From the NCBI GenBank assembly GCA_021405325.1, contig QWII01000017.1, forward strand, positions 79,590-143,589: a DNA stretch of 64,000 nt, written 5' to 3'. This document shows positions 43,937 to 52,941 of the stretch, in pieces. Every line of letters starts with the position of its first letter. Position 1 is the first letter of the stretch. This DNA is from Caldilinea sp. CFX5. Its GTDB lineage: Bacteria; Chloroflexota; Anaerolineae; Caldilineales; Caldilineaceae. The notes beneath the pieces were generated by a model. It was not told the DNA's origin, did no database searches, and saw only the letters and a list, made by a program, of their open reading frames with translations. The translations under genes and the position numbers were made by a program.

Positions 43937-46657
43937 TCACCCATGCCCCGCCGCCACCCCGGTCAGCGCCGGAAAGCCGGCCTGCTCGCGATAGGGATGC
44001 TCTTCGGCAGCGGTTATTAATGGACTATTACACCCACTATCCTGCTCGAGGCACTGCGCCAGGTCATTGAGAATGGCCAACGCTTCCGGCACACTGTCAC
44101 AGATGACTAAGAGACGGTCGCCCGGCTGCACCATCTGCCAGGCCCGCAAGATACCGACGCGTTGGCCGATCACCACCTCACAGGGCAAATCGGCCGGAAT
44201 GTGGCGACAGATCAACTCGGCCACCGCGTTGACGGCGCGACCGCGGCGATCGGCCGAATCATAGACCACGTAAGCATCGATGTAGGGAATGGTGGCGGTG
44301 GTGCTGGCAATGATGTCTTCATCGCGCCGGTCGCCCGGCAGGGTGAGGGACATGACGGTATGTTTCGGTGGCAATGCCATCACGGCTTCACCCAACGCTT
44401 CCAGGGCGGCGGGGTTGTGACCGTAGTCGAGAATTACTTCGACGCCGTTCAGATCCAGTACGTTGAAGCGACCGGGCGCCGTTTGGGTGTCGGTTTCAAA
44501 GGTGGTAAGCGCACGCACGATCAGCGCCGGATTGAGACCGGCAGCCCAGGCCGCGGCGGTGGCGGCCAGCGCATTCTGCACCTGAAAGCCAATTTTGCCA
44601 CTGTGGGTAAAGGGGATGCGCGCCAGTTCGACCAACTCAACGCGCCGTTCCCCTTCGGCCAGCACAATCATCCCCGCTTCGACAAAGACGCCCCAGCCTT
44701 CCTCGTCGGCCAAATGGGCGCGCAAGACATGGTTGTGCGGATTGACGCTAAAGTAGACCACCCGCGCATCGGTCGCCGCCGCCATTTCGGCCACCAGGCG
44801 ATCTTCGGCATTGAGGACAGCGGCCCCGTCGCGGCTGACGGCTTCCACCACCACCTGCTTCACCCGCGCCAGCTCATCCAGCGTTTCAATCCCATCCATG
44901 CCCAGGTGGTCAGACGCCAGGTTGGTGACGACGCCAACGGTGCATTCATCAAAGGCTAATCCTTCGCGCATAATGCCACCGCGCGCCGTCTCCACCACCG
45001 CCACTTCGACCTGCGGATGGAGCAGCACCGTGCGGGCGCTCTTGGGGCCGGAGCAATCACCCTTGATCACCAACTCTTTGTTGATGTAAATGCCGTCGGT
45101 GCAGGTCATGCCCACCACCCAGCGGGCGGTTTCGTACATGTGGGCGATCAGGCGGGTGACGGTTGTCTTGCCATTGGTCCCGGTGATGGCGATGATGGGG
45201 ATGCGGGATGGACTGTTGCCGGGGTAAAGCATCTCGACAATCGGTTTGCCGACATCGCGCGGTTGCCCAGTGGCCGGATGCAGGTGCATCCGCAAGCCTG
45301 GTGCGGCGTTAACTTCGACAATCCCGCCATCCTGTTCACTCAAGGGACGGCTGATATCGCGACAGACCACATCGATGCCGGCCACGTCGAGCGCCAGAAT
45401 CTGCGCCGCCAGTTCAGCCAGTTGGACGTTACGCGGATGCACCTCATCGGTGACATCGGTGGCTGTGCCGCCGGTGGAGAGGTTGCAGTTGTTGCGCAGC
45501 TTCACCGTCTGTCCCGGCGCCGGTCGGTCAGCCAGCGTCAAGCCTTGCTGTTGCAGGGTCAGGTTGACGGCTTCGTTGATCTCCACCCGTGTCAGGGTGC
45601 TGCCATGGCCGGGGCGGCGACGCGGATCTTGGTTGAGCAGGTTGATCAATTCGCGGATGGTGTGTTGACCGTCGCCAAAGACTTGCGCCGGGTCGCGGCG
45701 GGCGGCGGCTGCCAGTTTGCCGTTGACCACCAACAGGCGGTAATCATGCCCTTGCAAGAAGCGTTCGACCAGCGCTTCGCTGCCAAATTCGCTGGTAATG
45801 GCGTAAGCCTGACGCACTTCCGCGGCGCTGTTGAGGTTGACGCTGACGCCCTTGCCTTGATTGCCGTCGGCTGGTTTGACCACAACGGGCAGGCCCACTT
45901 CTTGCGCCATTGCCCACGCTTCATCCGCTGAATTGACAACACCCCCCGCCGGCACCGGCACGCCGACCTGGCGCAGGATATGGTTGGTAAGCGGCTTTTC
46001 CTGGCACAAGTCCACAGCAATCGCGCTGGTGTGGGAAGTCTCTGAAGCAAGAATCCGTTTCTGATAGACGCCATAGCCCAGTTGCACCAGGCTGCTCTTG
46101 GGCTTGATGCGCAAGATGGGAATGTTGCAGGCGCGGGCGGCAGCCACAATGGCGGCTGTGCTGGGGCCAAGCCGATATTCGTCGGCCAGTTCCAACAGCC
46201 GTTCCACTTCTGCTGGTACGTCAAAGGGTTCATCATGCATGGCGGCTAGGGTGAGGCGCAGGGCCGTTTCAAAGGCGGCCTGCGCCGGTAGCTCTTCTTT
46301 ATATTCAATCACAACGGTGTAGACGCCCCGTTCGCCCGTGCCGCGCGCCCGGCCAAAGGTGACATGGAAGCCCATCAACCCTTGCAATTCCAGGGTGATG
46401 TGTTCGCAAATGTGGGCCAGGTAGGTGCCGCGGTGCAACCGTTCAATAAAGCCGCCGGGGCGTTTGAGGCTGCATTCATGTTTCTGCAAGCCCGGCAGCC
46501 AGGCGACCAATCGCTCGACAAAGCCGGGGAAACTGTTGCTTGGTCGTTCTTCATAGGAGCCAATGTCCAGCGTGATTTTGAGGACAGGCATGTAGGCATA
46601 CAAGTTATGACCGCGCAGCGTTTGCAACTGGCGGACGGTGACTCCGTGAGTCTGCAT
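43937..46657 (-). CDS. cphA: Cyanophycin synthetase
   Basis: 906 residues from the ATG at 46657 with GGAG seven bases upstream; an in-frame ATG at 46681 lacks a site. It polymerises Asp and Arg into cyanophycin, a nitrogen store. The N-terminal CphA domain (~1-160) is followed by an ATP-grasp ligase (VVKPADGNQGKGVSVN; near 400 DVAGIDVVCRDIS) that adds Asp, and a Mur-ligase-like part (ITGTNGKTTVTRLIAH near 490; NLASDHLG) that adds Arg. It lies downstream of a HAD gene and upstream of the broken cphB; a second cphB diverges further upstream. Confidence 0.95.
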   Translation of the reverse strand: MQTHGVTVRQLQTLRGHNLYAYMPVLKITLDIGSYEERPSNSFPGFVERLVAWLPGLQKHECSLKRPGGFIERLHRGTYLAHICEHITLELQGLMGFHVTFGRARGTGERGVYTVVIEYKEELPAQAAFETALRLTLAAMHDEPFDVPAEVERLLELADEYRLGPSTAAIVAAARACNIPILRIKPKSSLVQLGYGVYQKRILASETSHTSAIAVDLCQEKPLTNHILRQVGVPVPAGGVVNSADEAWAMAQEVGLPVVVKPADGNQGKGVSVNLNSAAEVRQAYAITSEFGSEALVERFLQGHDYRLLVVNGKLAAAARRDPAQVFGDGQHTIRELINLLNQDPRRRPGHGSTLTRVEINEAVNLTLQQQGLTLADRPAPGQTVKLRNNCNLSTGGTATDVTDEVHPRNVQLAELAAQILALDVAGIDVVCRDISRPLSEQDGGIVEVNAAPGLRMHLHPATGQPRDVGKPIVEMLYPGNSPSRIPIIAITGTNGKTTVTRLIAHMYETARWVVGMTCTDGIYINKELVIKGDCSGPKSARTVLLHPQVEVAVVETARGGIMREGLAFDECTVGVVTNLASDHLGMDGIETLDELARVKQVVVEAVSRDGAAVLNAEDRLVAEMAAATDARVVYFSVNPHNHVLRAHLADEEGWGVFVEAGMIVLAEGERRVELVELARIPFTHSGKIGFQVQNALAATAAAWAAGLNPALIVRALTTFETDTQTAPGRFNVLDLNGVEVILDYGHNPAALEALGEAVMALPPKHTVMSLTLPGDRRDEDIIASTTATIPYIDAYVVYDSADRRGRAVNAVAELICRHIPADLPCEVVIGQRVGILRAWQMVQPGDRLLVICDSVPEALAILNDLAQCLEQDSGCNSPLITAAEEHPYREQAGFPALTGVAAGHG

Positions 46658-46715
46658 AGTTATCTCCAATGGTTCTGTCACAGGGATTGGTACAATGTCT
46701 ATGTAAACACAGCCG

Positions 46716-46764
46716 CCATTGCATAGGCGCTCCGCCGGTTTCGGTGGAGCACGCTATGCAATGG
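46716..46764. repeat. Hairpin between HAD gene and cphA
   Basis: CCATTGCATAG (46716-46726) pairs with CTATGCAATGG (46754-46764), extended by GCTCC/GGAGC after a small internal loop. On the minus strand it lies after the HAD gene and before cphA, so it could act as a terminator or processing site; no U-run is evident. Confidence 0.65.
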
Positions 46765-46838
46765 TCGTTGTGAGAATAGGCGAGTCAAGGCTGGGGATGG
46801 TTTTAGGGTAGTAAGCCATGCGGCACAAACGGCGTCGA

Positions 46839-47519
46839 TTACACCGCCACCAGTTGACCGGCAGCTAAAGGCGATGTGGCAAAGTTCGCCAGCAAATCGG
46901 CTGGATCGTCATAGATCGCTAGGGCGCCAGGCAGATCGGTATCCTGCCATCCGCCACAGCGCAGGGCAATCATGGCGATACCGGCTTGCGTTGCCGCTTC
47001 CAGGTCATAGGGCGTGTCACCCAGCATGACGACCGTGTTGCGCGGATGCGCCATTTTGGCCAACGCCACCTCGACAATGTCCGCCTCCGGTTTCGAGTGT
47101 TCGGCATCATCCGCCGCGGTCACCGCTTGGATGAGATCGGCGACGTTGGCAATCACTAATAACTTCGCCAATTCTTCCTGTTTGGCCGAGCTGCCCACCA
47201 CCAGGGTGAGGCCCACGGCACGCATTTGCACCAACAAGGCCCGCGCCTGGGGAAAGGGTCGCAGGCGCGGCAGGTAGCGCGTCTGAAAAATTTCGGCGCG
47301 CAAATCGCTGATTTCTTGCCCTTCCACACTCTTGCTATCCACCCCAATCAGGATCGGCAGCACCTGATCGCCCCCCATGCCGATGAGTTGGCGAATCTCG
47401 CCGTAGAGCGGGTTGTAGCCATAGGTCTCTAGTGCGTCCTGCCAGGCTCTGGCGTGGGCATCGTTGCTATCAACCAGCGTGCCATCAATGTCGAGAATGA
47501 CTCCGCGTAGCTCAGCCAT
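46839..47519 (-). CDS. HAD-family hydrolase (beta-phosphoglucomutase/phosphatase-like)
   Basis: 226 residues from the ATG at 47519, which follows AGGAAGGA. Motif I is DIDGTLVDSND with the nucleophile aspartate, motif II VVGSSAK (Ser), and the C-terminal MLGDTPYDLEAA carries the metal-binding acids. A cap domain sits at about 17-85. Likely a small-molecule phosphatase; substrate unknown. It stands upstream of cphA on the same strand, but a cyanophycin role is only positional. Confidence 0.88.
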   Translation of the reverse strand: MAELRGVILDIDGTLVDSNDAHARAWQDALETYGYNPLYGEIRQLIGMGGDQVLPILIGVDSKSVEGQEISDLRAEIFQTRYLPRLRPFPQARALLVQMRAVGLTLVVGSSAKQEELAKLLVIANVADLIQAVTAADDAEHSKPEADIVEVALAKMAHPRNTVVMLGDTPYDLEAATQAGIAMIALRCGGWQDTDLPGALAIYDDPADLLANFATSPLAAGQLVAV

Positions 47520-47604
47520 TGCGCATTCCTTCCTCCACGCGCTCGACGCCACCGGCAGTCAAGTAATCGATAATGCCGTGGGTTTGGGTCGAAAGTAATT
47601 TCAT
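47512..47604 (-). CDS. 30-residue ORF overlapping the HAD start
   Basis: MKLLSTQTHGIIDYLTAGGVERVEEGMRNG, with GGAAGGA eight bases before its ATG. STQTHGIIDYL resembles the first residues of SPW-repeat-type membrane proteins, but the membrane part is absent. The TGA overlaps the HAD ATG by a few bases, so it could couple translation of the HAD gene. It is either a leader peptide or a remnant of a deleted gene. Confidence 0.4.
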   Translation of the reverse strand: MKLLSTQTHGIIDYLTAGGVERVEEGMRNG

Positions 47605-47934
47605 GACTTTATGTCCTTCCTATTTTCCGGCTAAATTTCTTTCACCTAACTGCTGTTTACAAGCTTTCTACTCGCTTTTTACCAGTTTTTAAAGAAAGTT
47701 TCATGTCTTTACGTTACACGCTACAATTACTCTACAAGGAAAGGCTAAGGTTAGTTATGAATCGAGATACAGAGAAGAGATAGAAAGTGAGCGCCTGTAT
47801 CTGATAATCTTTGTTGCTGGGGCGTCGTTTGTGCTATACTAGACTCGGAAGGCGCCCCACACTGCTCCCTATTTTGACCCCGGATCGGCCCGCTGCGGAT
47901 TGATCCCCGTTGATTGGTTTAGGATCGAAATTGC
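47605..47934. other. Divergent promoter region of the cyanophycin genes
   Basis: 330 bases between the HAD side and the second cyanophycinase. Toward the plus strand, TATACT (47835-47840) with TTGTTG (47811-47816) 18 bases upstream is a plausible promoter; GGGGCG (47820-47825 region) and CGCCCC (47853-47858 region) flank the -10 box as an inverted repeat and may form an operator. No other element is clear. Confidence 0.4.
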
Positions 47935-48759
47935 ATGACTTTGGTTCCAAGCACATCCACCCCTGGTCGTGGCATTTTAATGCCCATTGGCGGCGCCGAA
48001 GATAAGATGAAGGCGCGCCGTATTCTCAACAAGTTTTTTACCCTGGCCGGCGGCAGCCAGGCCCAGATCGCGGTGATCCCGGCGGCGTCGATGCAACCGG
48101 GACGGGTAGGAGAACTCTATCACGCCCTCTTTTGTGATTTGGGTGCGCACAGCGTAGAAGTGATTCACGTCGATACACGGCAGGATGCGCAGGACAGCGG
48201 ACGCACCGCCGTCCTCAATGACGCCAGCGCCATCTTTATCTCCGGCGGCAATCAACTGCGTCTTTCCACCTTGTTGGGCGGCACCCTCATGGCGGATGCG
48301 TTACGTACATGCAATGCCAATGGGGCCATGGTCGGCGGCACCAGCGCCGGCGCGTCGATCTTGTGTCAACACATGATTGCCTTTGGGCGCCAGGGCGAAT
48401 GGCCCACGCAACGCATGGTGCAACTGGCGCCGGGGCTGGGCTTGACCAACCGGGTGATCATCGATCAGCACTTTCAGCGGCGCGGGCGCACCGGTCGCCT
48501 GATGGTAGCGGTGGCCTACAATCCGTATCTGATTGGTCTGGGCATTGATGAAGATACGGCGGCGGTGATCTATCCGCACAATACCTTTGAAGTGGTGGGG
48601 CGCGGTTCGGTCATTGTGGTGGATGGCGCGGGGATGGGCTATACGAATCTCGATCAAGCGGCGGGTCACGCCCCGGTGACGGTGACGGATATGAAACTCC
48701 ATGTGCTGGGCGAAGGTTTTCGCTACGATCTCATCCGGCGGCGACCGGAGTGGGGATGA
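47935..48759 (+). CDS. cphB: Cyanophycinase (intact second copy)
   Basis: 274 residues. GILMPIGGAEDK at the start, IFISGGNQLRL, the nucleophile elbow GGTSAGASIL, and GLGIDEDTAAV are the hallmarks of the S51-like cyanophycinase fold. It cleaves cyanophycin to beta-Asp-Arg, releasing stored nitrogen. Divergent from the HAD-cphA-cphB' set, it could compensate for the frameshifted copy. No signal peptide is present, so the product is cytoplasmic. Confidence 0.93.
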   Translation: MTLVPSTSTPGRGILMPIGGAEDKMKARRILNKFFTLAGGSQAQIAVIPAASMQPGRVGELYHALFCDLGAHSVEVIHVDTRQDAQDSGRTAVLNDASAIFISGGNQLRLSTLLGGTLMADALRTCNANGAMVGGTSAGASILCQHMIAFGRQGEWPTQRMVQLAPGLGLTNRVIIDQHFQRRGRTGRLMVAVAYNPYLIGLGIDEDTAAVIYPHNTFEVVGRGSVIVVDGAGMGYTNLDQAAGHAPVTVTDMKLHVLGEGFRYDLIRRRPEWG

Positions 48760-48774
48760 TGGGTAAACAATTTT

Positions 48775-49395
48775 TCACTTGGAATCACCCCTCTTGGCTG
48801 ATGGCTTTTGGTTGGGTTTTGGTGGTTGTTGCGTGCGATTGCGGTATTGTAAACGGGCTTGGGTCATGCGTTCGCGTAGACCGCCTTCTTTGACAAAATC
48901 TTGTTCCAAGCGCCGAATTTGTTGATCGAGTAGGTAATTAGCCTGGTGTAGGAGACAAATCGCGATGTTGGCGACTACTTCTGCTGGCCGGGTTTCGCAG
49001 AATTCGCGATAGTTTTCATAAGTGGTTTGTGGTTTGTTACCCAGGTTGCGTACAAACTGCGCTTCTTCGGAATTCTTGTCCCACAAGCGTAAGTTGCGCA
49101 CGCGTAGGAAGTCTTGGTAGTCGATCAACAATTCTTCTAGGCTGGCCCGCGCTACATTGGTTAATTTGATTTCCGTTTCCTTGGATGTACCTGACGCCTT
49201 ACTCCCTTCTGCAATATTCTGCTTGCCTGATCGTGCGGCCTGTATCATCTGGTCGATGGTACGATCACCCTTAGTCAGGAACCGTTGGCAGAAGTGAAAG
49301 GTCAAATCATAGACAACTTCCGCTTTTTGATACGATAGTAACGCACGGTAATTACCGTGGGGTGGAATGAAGCCTGGTTGTTCGTTGGTTGTCAT
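48775..49395 (-). CDS. Four-helix-bundle protein with suffix domain
   Basis: 206 residues. KAEVVYDLTFHFCQRFLTKGDR, QMIQAARSGKQNIAEGSKA and TEIKLTNVARASLEELLIDY form the four-helix bundle family related to the protein encoded within 23S rRNA intervening sequences. The C-terminal part (QANYLLDQQIRRLEQDFVKEGG) is the suffix domain. Family members are small, often pentameric, and of unknown function. It converges on cphB. Confidence 0.85.
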   Translation of the reverse strand: MTTNEQPGFIPPHGNYRALLSYQKAEVVYDLTFHFCQRFLTKGDRTIDQMIQAARSGKQNIAEGSKASGTSKETEIKLTNVARASLEELLIDYQDFLRVRNLRLWDKNSEEAQFVRNLGNKPQTTYENYREFCETRPAEVVANIAICLLHQANYLLDQQIRRLEQDFVKEGGLRERMTQARLQYRNRTQQPPKPNQKPSAKRGDSK

Positions 49396-49742
49396 GGTTC
49401 ACCAGCTAGTGAGTGAATGGGTTCTTGTATTGTTCAATTGACGGGCTTGTGAGACATATAGGACGGATAAGTCGTATGTGTTATATTAGTCGTGTTTCCT
49501 TAAGCGAAAACTTTCTTAACAACAATCTCTGCAATCTTAATCTTACCACAATGTAATTCAAATCATAGAATTTCTGCTTTTACAATAAAATCCAATAAGG
49601 TTTTGGTTTTTGCCCTATAAAAACCCACCGACCCCGTTTTCAAGCCATTTGACAACCATCTCTCCTTATGGTATTGTTCTACAAGCTGGAAACGTTTCCA
49701 GCTTTTCTCCAATCCTTACCCGTAACCTGAAACAGCGACAGC
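49396..49742. other. Intergenic region with LacI-type operator
   Basis: 347 bases, AT-rich, between the four-helix-bundle gene and the oxidoreductase. A perfect 22-bp palindrome occupies 49683-49704. The rest shows no other element; a promoter presumably lies just upstream of the palindrome. Confidence 0.6.
49683..49704. promoter_or_regulatory. LacI-family operator, 22-bp perfect palindrome
   Basis: A palindrome centred on GGAAACGTTTCC with AAGCT/AGCTT flanks, 39 bases upstream of the oxidoreductase ATG. The central CG and GAAAC-GTTTC half-sites are typical of LacI/PurR/CcpA-type operators. The same core recurs at 62196-62209 upstream of the aldolase gene. No LacI-family gene is in the window. 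Confidence 0.75.
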
Positions 49743-50993
49743 ATGAAACTACAACAACCCATCGACATCGCCCTCATCGGCACCGGCTTTCGGTCGCGCA
49801 CGGTTTATCGGCTTTTGTTCCCGGCCTTGCGGGCACGCGGGGTGCGGCTGGTAGCTGTCTGCGATCCCGTGCGGGAGAGCGCCGACAGCTTTGCCGATAG
49901 TGTGGGAGCGACCGCCTTCTACTCCATCCGCGACCTGGTGCGCGCCCGGCCCATGGAAGCGGCGCTTGTCTGCACGCCGCCAGAGTTGTTCCATTCGATC
50001 TCCTGCTATCTGTCACAAGAGGGCATCCATCATCTGGTCGAGGCGGGCTTTTGCCTGTCGCTGACCCAAGCGCGGGCGATGATCGCAACGGCGGCGGCCA
50101 ACAATGTGCATCTGGCGGTGGGTGAACAGTTTTTCCGGCTGGCCTACGAACGCATTGCCAAACGGATCGCCGCCACTGGCATCATCGGCCCGGTCAACCG
50201 GATTCTTAGCACCTTTAGCCACACCGGCACCCATAACAACGCCTGCTGGGTTAAATTTTTCGATACCTACCCCAACATGGTACAGACGGTGGCCCACACC
50301 ATGCCGACCGCACCGCACCGTTCACTGGCCCACCGCTTGCATACCGAAGAGAGCTTTCACGCCAACTTTTTCACCTTTCCCGGTGGGCAGTTTGTGGCGG
50401 ATATGACCAGCAATGCCAAAGCGGTTCTGGGTCGCCATGCGCGGCCAGGGTATATTCAGTATGAAGGAACCCGCGGGTCGATCATTGTGCGCACGGCGGG
50501 CATGTGGAACGGCCCTTATCACCAGTCCGAAGGCGAAGTGCGTTACTGTTCTGACCGAGCGCTGGAAACCAATGGCATTGCTGATGTGGTCTACCCGATC
50601 ATCTTTTCGCAGGAGAATGAGTTTCTGCGCAAGTTGCATGTCGATCTGCCCACGGGCCGCGTCGAATATATCAACCCCTTCTACCGCCCGGCCGAGGAAG
50701 CCGCCGACGCCATCGACTACTATCACGCCGCCACGGCTGAGTTGATCTTGGAATTTGCCCAGGCGATCCGGGGCGAGGCCACCTTTGAATATTCGGTGGA
50801 CGACGCCTACATGGTGCAGATGATGAATGCCGCCGCGCGTGAATCGATCTTACAGAACGGCGCCAAAGTGATGCTTCCACTCGACCCCGAAATCGAATCG
50901 GAAGCCCACCTGCACGCTGCCCTCAAAGCCAAAACCGGCATTGACCCGCTGGATGTGGAGGGCATGTTGGATTATGCGGCGCCGCGGGCTTAA
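49743..50993 (+). CDS. Gfo/Idh/MocA-family oxidoreductase
   Basis: 416 residues. The N-terminal Rossmann fold starts IDIALIGTGFRSR (GxGxxS-type dinucleotide site), followed by VAVCDP and VEAGFCLSL in place of the family's EKP lysine. The larger beta-sheet domain follows (FTFPGGQFVADM). It oxidises or reduces sugars, inositols or similar polyols with NAD(P). The EKP motif change suggests altered or lost catalysis. It heads a row of genes ending with an FMN oxidase and stands behind the LacI-type operator. Confidence 0.85.
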   Translation: MKLQQPIDIALIGTGFRSRTVYRLLFPALRARGVRLVAVCDPVRESADSFADSVGATAFYSIRDLVRARPMEAALVCTPPELFHSISCYLSQEGIHHLVEAGFCLSLTQARAMIATAAANNVHLAVGEQFFRLAYERIAKRIAATGIIGPVNRILSTFSHTGTHNNACWVKFFDTYPNMVQTVAHTMPTAPHRSLAHRLHTEESFHANFFTFPGGQFVADMTSNAKAVLGRHARPGYIQYEGTRGSIIVRTAGMWNGPYHQSEGEVRYCSDRALETNGIADVVYPIIFSQENEFLRKLHVDLPTGRVEYINPFYRPAEEAADAIDYYHAATAELILEFAQAIRGEATFEYSVDDAYMVQMMNAAARESILQNGAKVMLPLDPEIESEAHLHAALKAKTGIDPLDVEGMLDYAAPRA

Positions 50994-51094
50994 TAATAAT
51001 TAATTGAAAATAAGGAATGGTTAATGCGTCTTCGTTTCATTGGAAACTGTTGTTATAAATCGCAAACGTATTAGTAGACAAGGGGGAAATGGCA

Positions 51095-52771
51095 ATGAAG
51101 CAAAAGATTTTGGCGCTACTTGTTGTTGTTGCGCTTGTGCTGACGGCCTGTGTGCAGTCGCCGCCAGGCGAGGCCGCGCCGGCAGCGGCGACCGGTGGCG
51201 CAGTCAAGAATGATTTGGGCGTTGAACTGCCGGCGGATGCCGCGCCGCTTGACCAGCAGGTGTTGCGCTATGCCAGCATTGAGGGCAAGCATTTCGACAC
51301 CATGCGCAATGAGTATGAAGGCTTTGCTTACGAAACCACCATCGAAACGCTGGCCAAGATGGATGCCGATGGCGTCTGGCACCCGGCGGCGGCAGATAAG
51401 TGGGAAGTTTCCGAAGATGGTCGTACCTGGACCTTCTATCTGCGCCAAGATGCCAAGTGGAGCGACGGTACGCCGATCACCGCCGAAGATTGGGTCTACA
51501 GCTTCCGCCGCTATGTCGATCCGAAAATGGCAAATGTCTACGCCTTCTTCCTCTATGACATTGAAAACGCCGAAGCGGTCAACAAGGGCGAGAAGCCGAT
51601 GGAAGAGCTAGGGGTGAAGAAGATCGACGACTACACCTTCTCGGTCACTACCAAGGTGTCCCTGCCCTATTACATGTACAACCTCAACTGGCACGCGGTG
51701 CCGGTGCCGATGCACATGGTGGAAAAGCTGGGCGACGCTTGGGCCGACAGCCCCGAAACTGCGCCGACCAATGGCCCCTTCATGATCAAGGAATGGAACC
51801 GCGGCCAGAATGTGGTCTTTACCCTCAACCCCTATTACAACGGCCCGTGGAAACCCAAACTGAATGGCATGACGCTGGTAATCGTGCCGCAGGGCTTTGA
51901 CCAACAGTTGCAGATGTACCAGGCCGGCGACATCGACGTGACCGGCGGCATCCGCGGCGATCAACTGGCCCAGGTGCTGGCCGATCCTGAACTGAGCAAG
52001 CAAGCCTACGTCTCCACCGACCCGCGCACGGCTTATCTCTACATGAACATGGGCAAGCCACCCTTTGACAACCTCAAGGTGCGCCAGGCGTTTATGCACT
52101 CGATTGACCGCGAATCGCTCTGTAACGATGTCATGCGTGGCACCTGCATTCCTGGCTATGGCCTATTGCCCACTGATTTCCCCTGCACCCGCAATGATGA
52201 CCCGGCGCTGCGCGAATTGCAGAAATTCGACCCCGATCTGGCGAAAAAGCTCATGGAAGAAGCGGGCTACCCTGGCGGCGCCGGCTTCCCCGAAATGGTG
52301 CTGCACACACGCGAGGGCGAATTTGCTCGTGAGGCCGAAGCCATCCAACGGATGCTCACCGACAACCTGGGCATCAAGGTGACGATTCAGGACATTGAGC
52401 GCGCCACCTATGTCGATATGCGCACCAAAGGCGAATTGATCATGGGCTTTAGCCGCTGGGGCGCTGACTTTATCGATCCCAGCAACTTTTTCGATTGGTG
52501 GGATGACCCGGACTTCAACAGCTTTGTCAATCCCGAATTCACCCGCCTGATCGACGAAGCCCGCCCGATGACCGACGCCGCCGCCCGCTGCGAAGTCTAT
52601 CATCAGGCCGAAACGATCCTGGCCACCGAAGGCCCGGCAGTCTTCACCCTCTACCCGAAGATCGCCACCCTCTACCCGCCCTATGTCAAAGAGATCCCGT
52701 TGAGCAAAACCGGCACCCTCGGCAACCGGAATGACTTTATTGGGACTTCGATTTATATGGCAGCGCGGTAG
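51095..52771 (+). CDS. Oligopeptide-type ABC substrate-binding lipoprotein
   Basis: 558 residues from the ATG at 51095, which has AGGGGG eight bases upstream; the ATG six bases earlier would be too close to it. Lipoprotein signal ALLVVVALVLTAC, then a family 5 binding protein: WEVSEDGRTWTFYLRQDAKWSDGTPITAEDWVYSF and LKVRQAFMHSIDRE. The ligand may be a peptide or an oligosaccharide. It begins the OppA-B-C set that continues at 52942 and 53880. Confidence 0.92.
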   Translation: MKQKILALLVVVALVLTACVQSPPGEAAPAAATGGAVKNDLGVELPADAAPLDQQVLRYASIEGKHFDTMRNEYEGFAYETTIETLAKMDADGVWHPAAADKWEVSEDGRTWTFYLRQDAKWSDGTPITAEDWVYSFRRYVDPKMANVYAFFLYDIENAEAVNKGEKPMEELGVKKIDDYTFSVTTKVSLPYYMYNLNWHAVPVPMHMVEKLGDAWADSPETAPTNGPFMIKEWNRGQNVVFTLNPYYNGPWKPKLNGMTLVIVPQGFDQQLQMYQAGDIDVTGGIRGDQLAQVLADPELSKQAYVSTDPRTAYLYMNMGKPPFDNLKVRQAFMHSIDRESLCNDVMRGTCIPGYGLLPTDFPCTRNDDPALRELQKFDPDLAKKLMEEAGYPGGAGFPEMVLHTREGEFAREAEAIQRMLTDNLGIKVTIQDIERATYVDMRTKGELIMGFSRWGADFIDPSNFFDWWDDPDFNSFVNPEFTRLIDEARPMTDAAARCEVYHQAETILATEGPAVFTLYPKIATLYPPYVKEIPLSKTGTLGNRNDFIGTSIYMAAR

Positions 52772-52775
52772 TTTT

Positions 52776-52925
52776 TGACAAGGTGACAGGGTGACAAGGT
52801 GAAAGGGTGATTGCCTCTGGGTTTTACCTATTACGTAACCAGTGAACCAGAGGCTATGGCCCTTTACATCAAGTCTTTCGACTACATCACCTTGTCACCT
52901 TGTCACCCCTTCACCCTGTCAGGTT
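52776..52925. repeat. GGTGACAAGG-word hairpin
   Basis: Words TGACAAGGTGACAGGGTGACAAGG at 52776-52810, complements CACCTTGTCACCTTGTCACCCC at 52889-52915, and an inner GCCTCTGG/CCAGAGGC stem. It fills the gap between the binding protein and the first permease, the same position as the word hairpin in the other importer (31486). Confidence 0.85.
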
Positions 52926-52941
52926 ATGGAGGTCTGAACTC

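Noticed and set aside
44162..45931. Plus-strand ORFs opposite cphA
   Set aside because: Shadow frames of cyanophycin synthetase, which has all its motifs on the minus strand.
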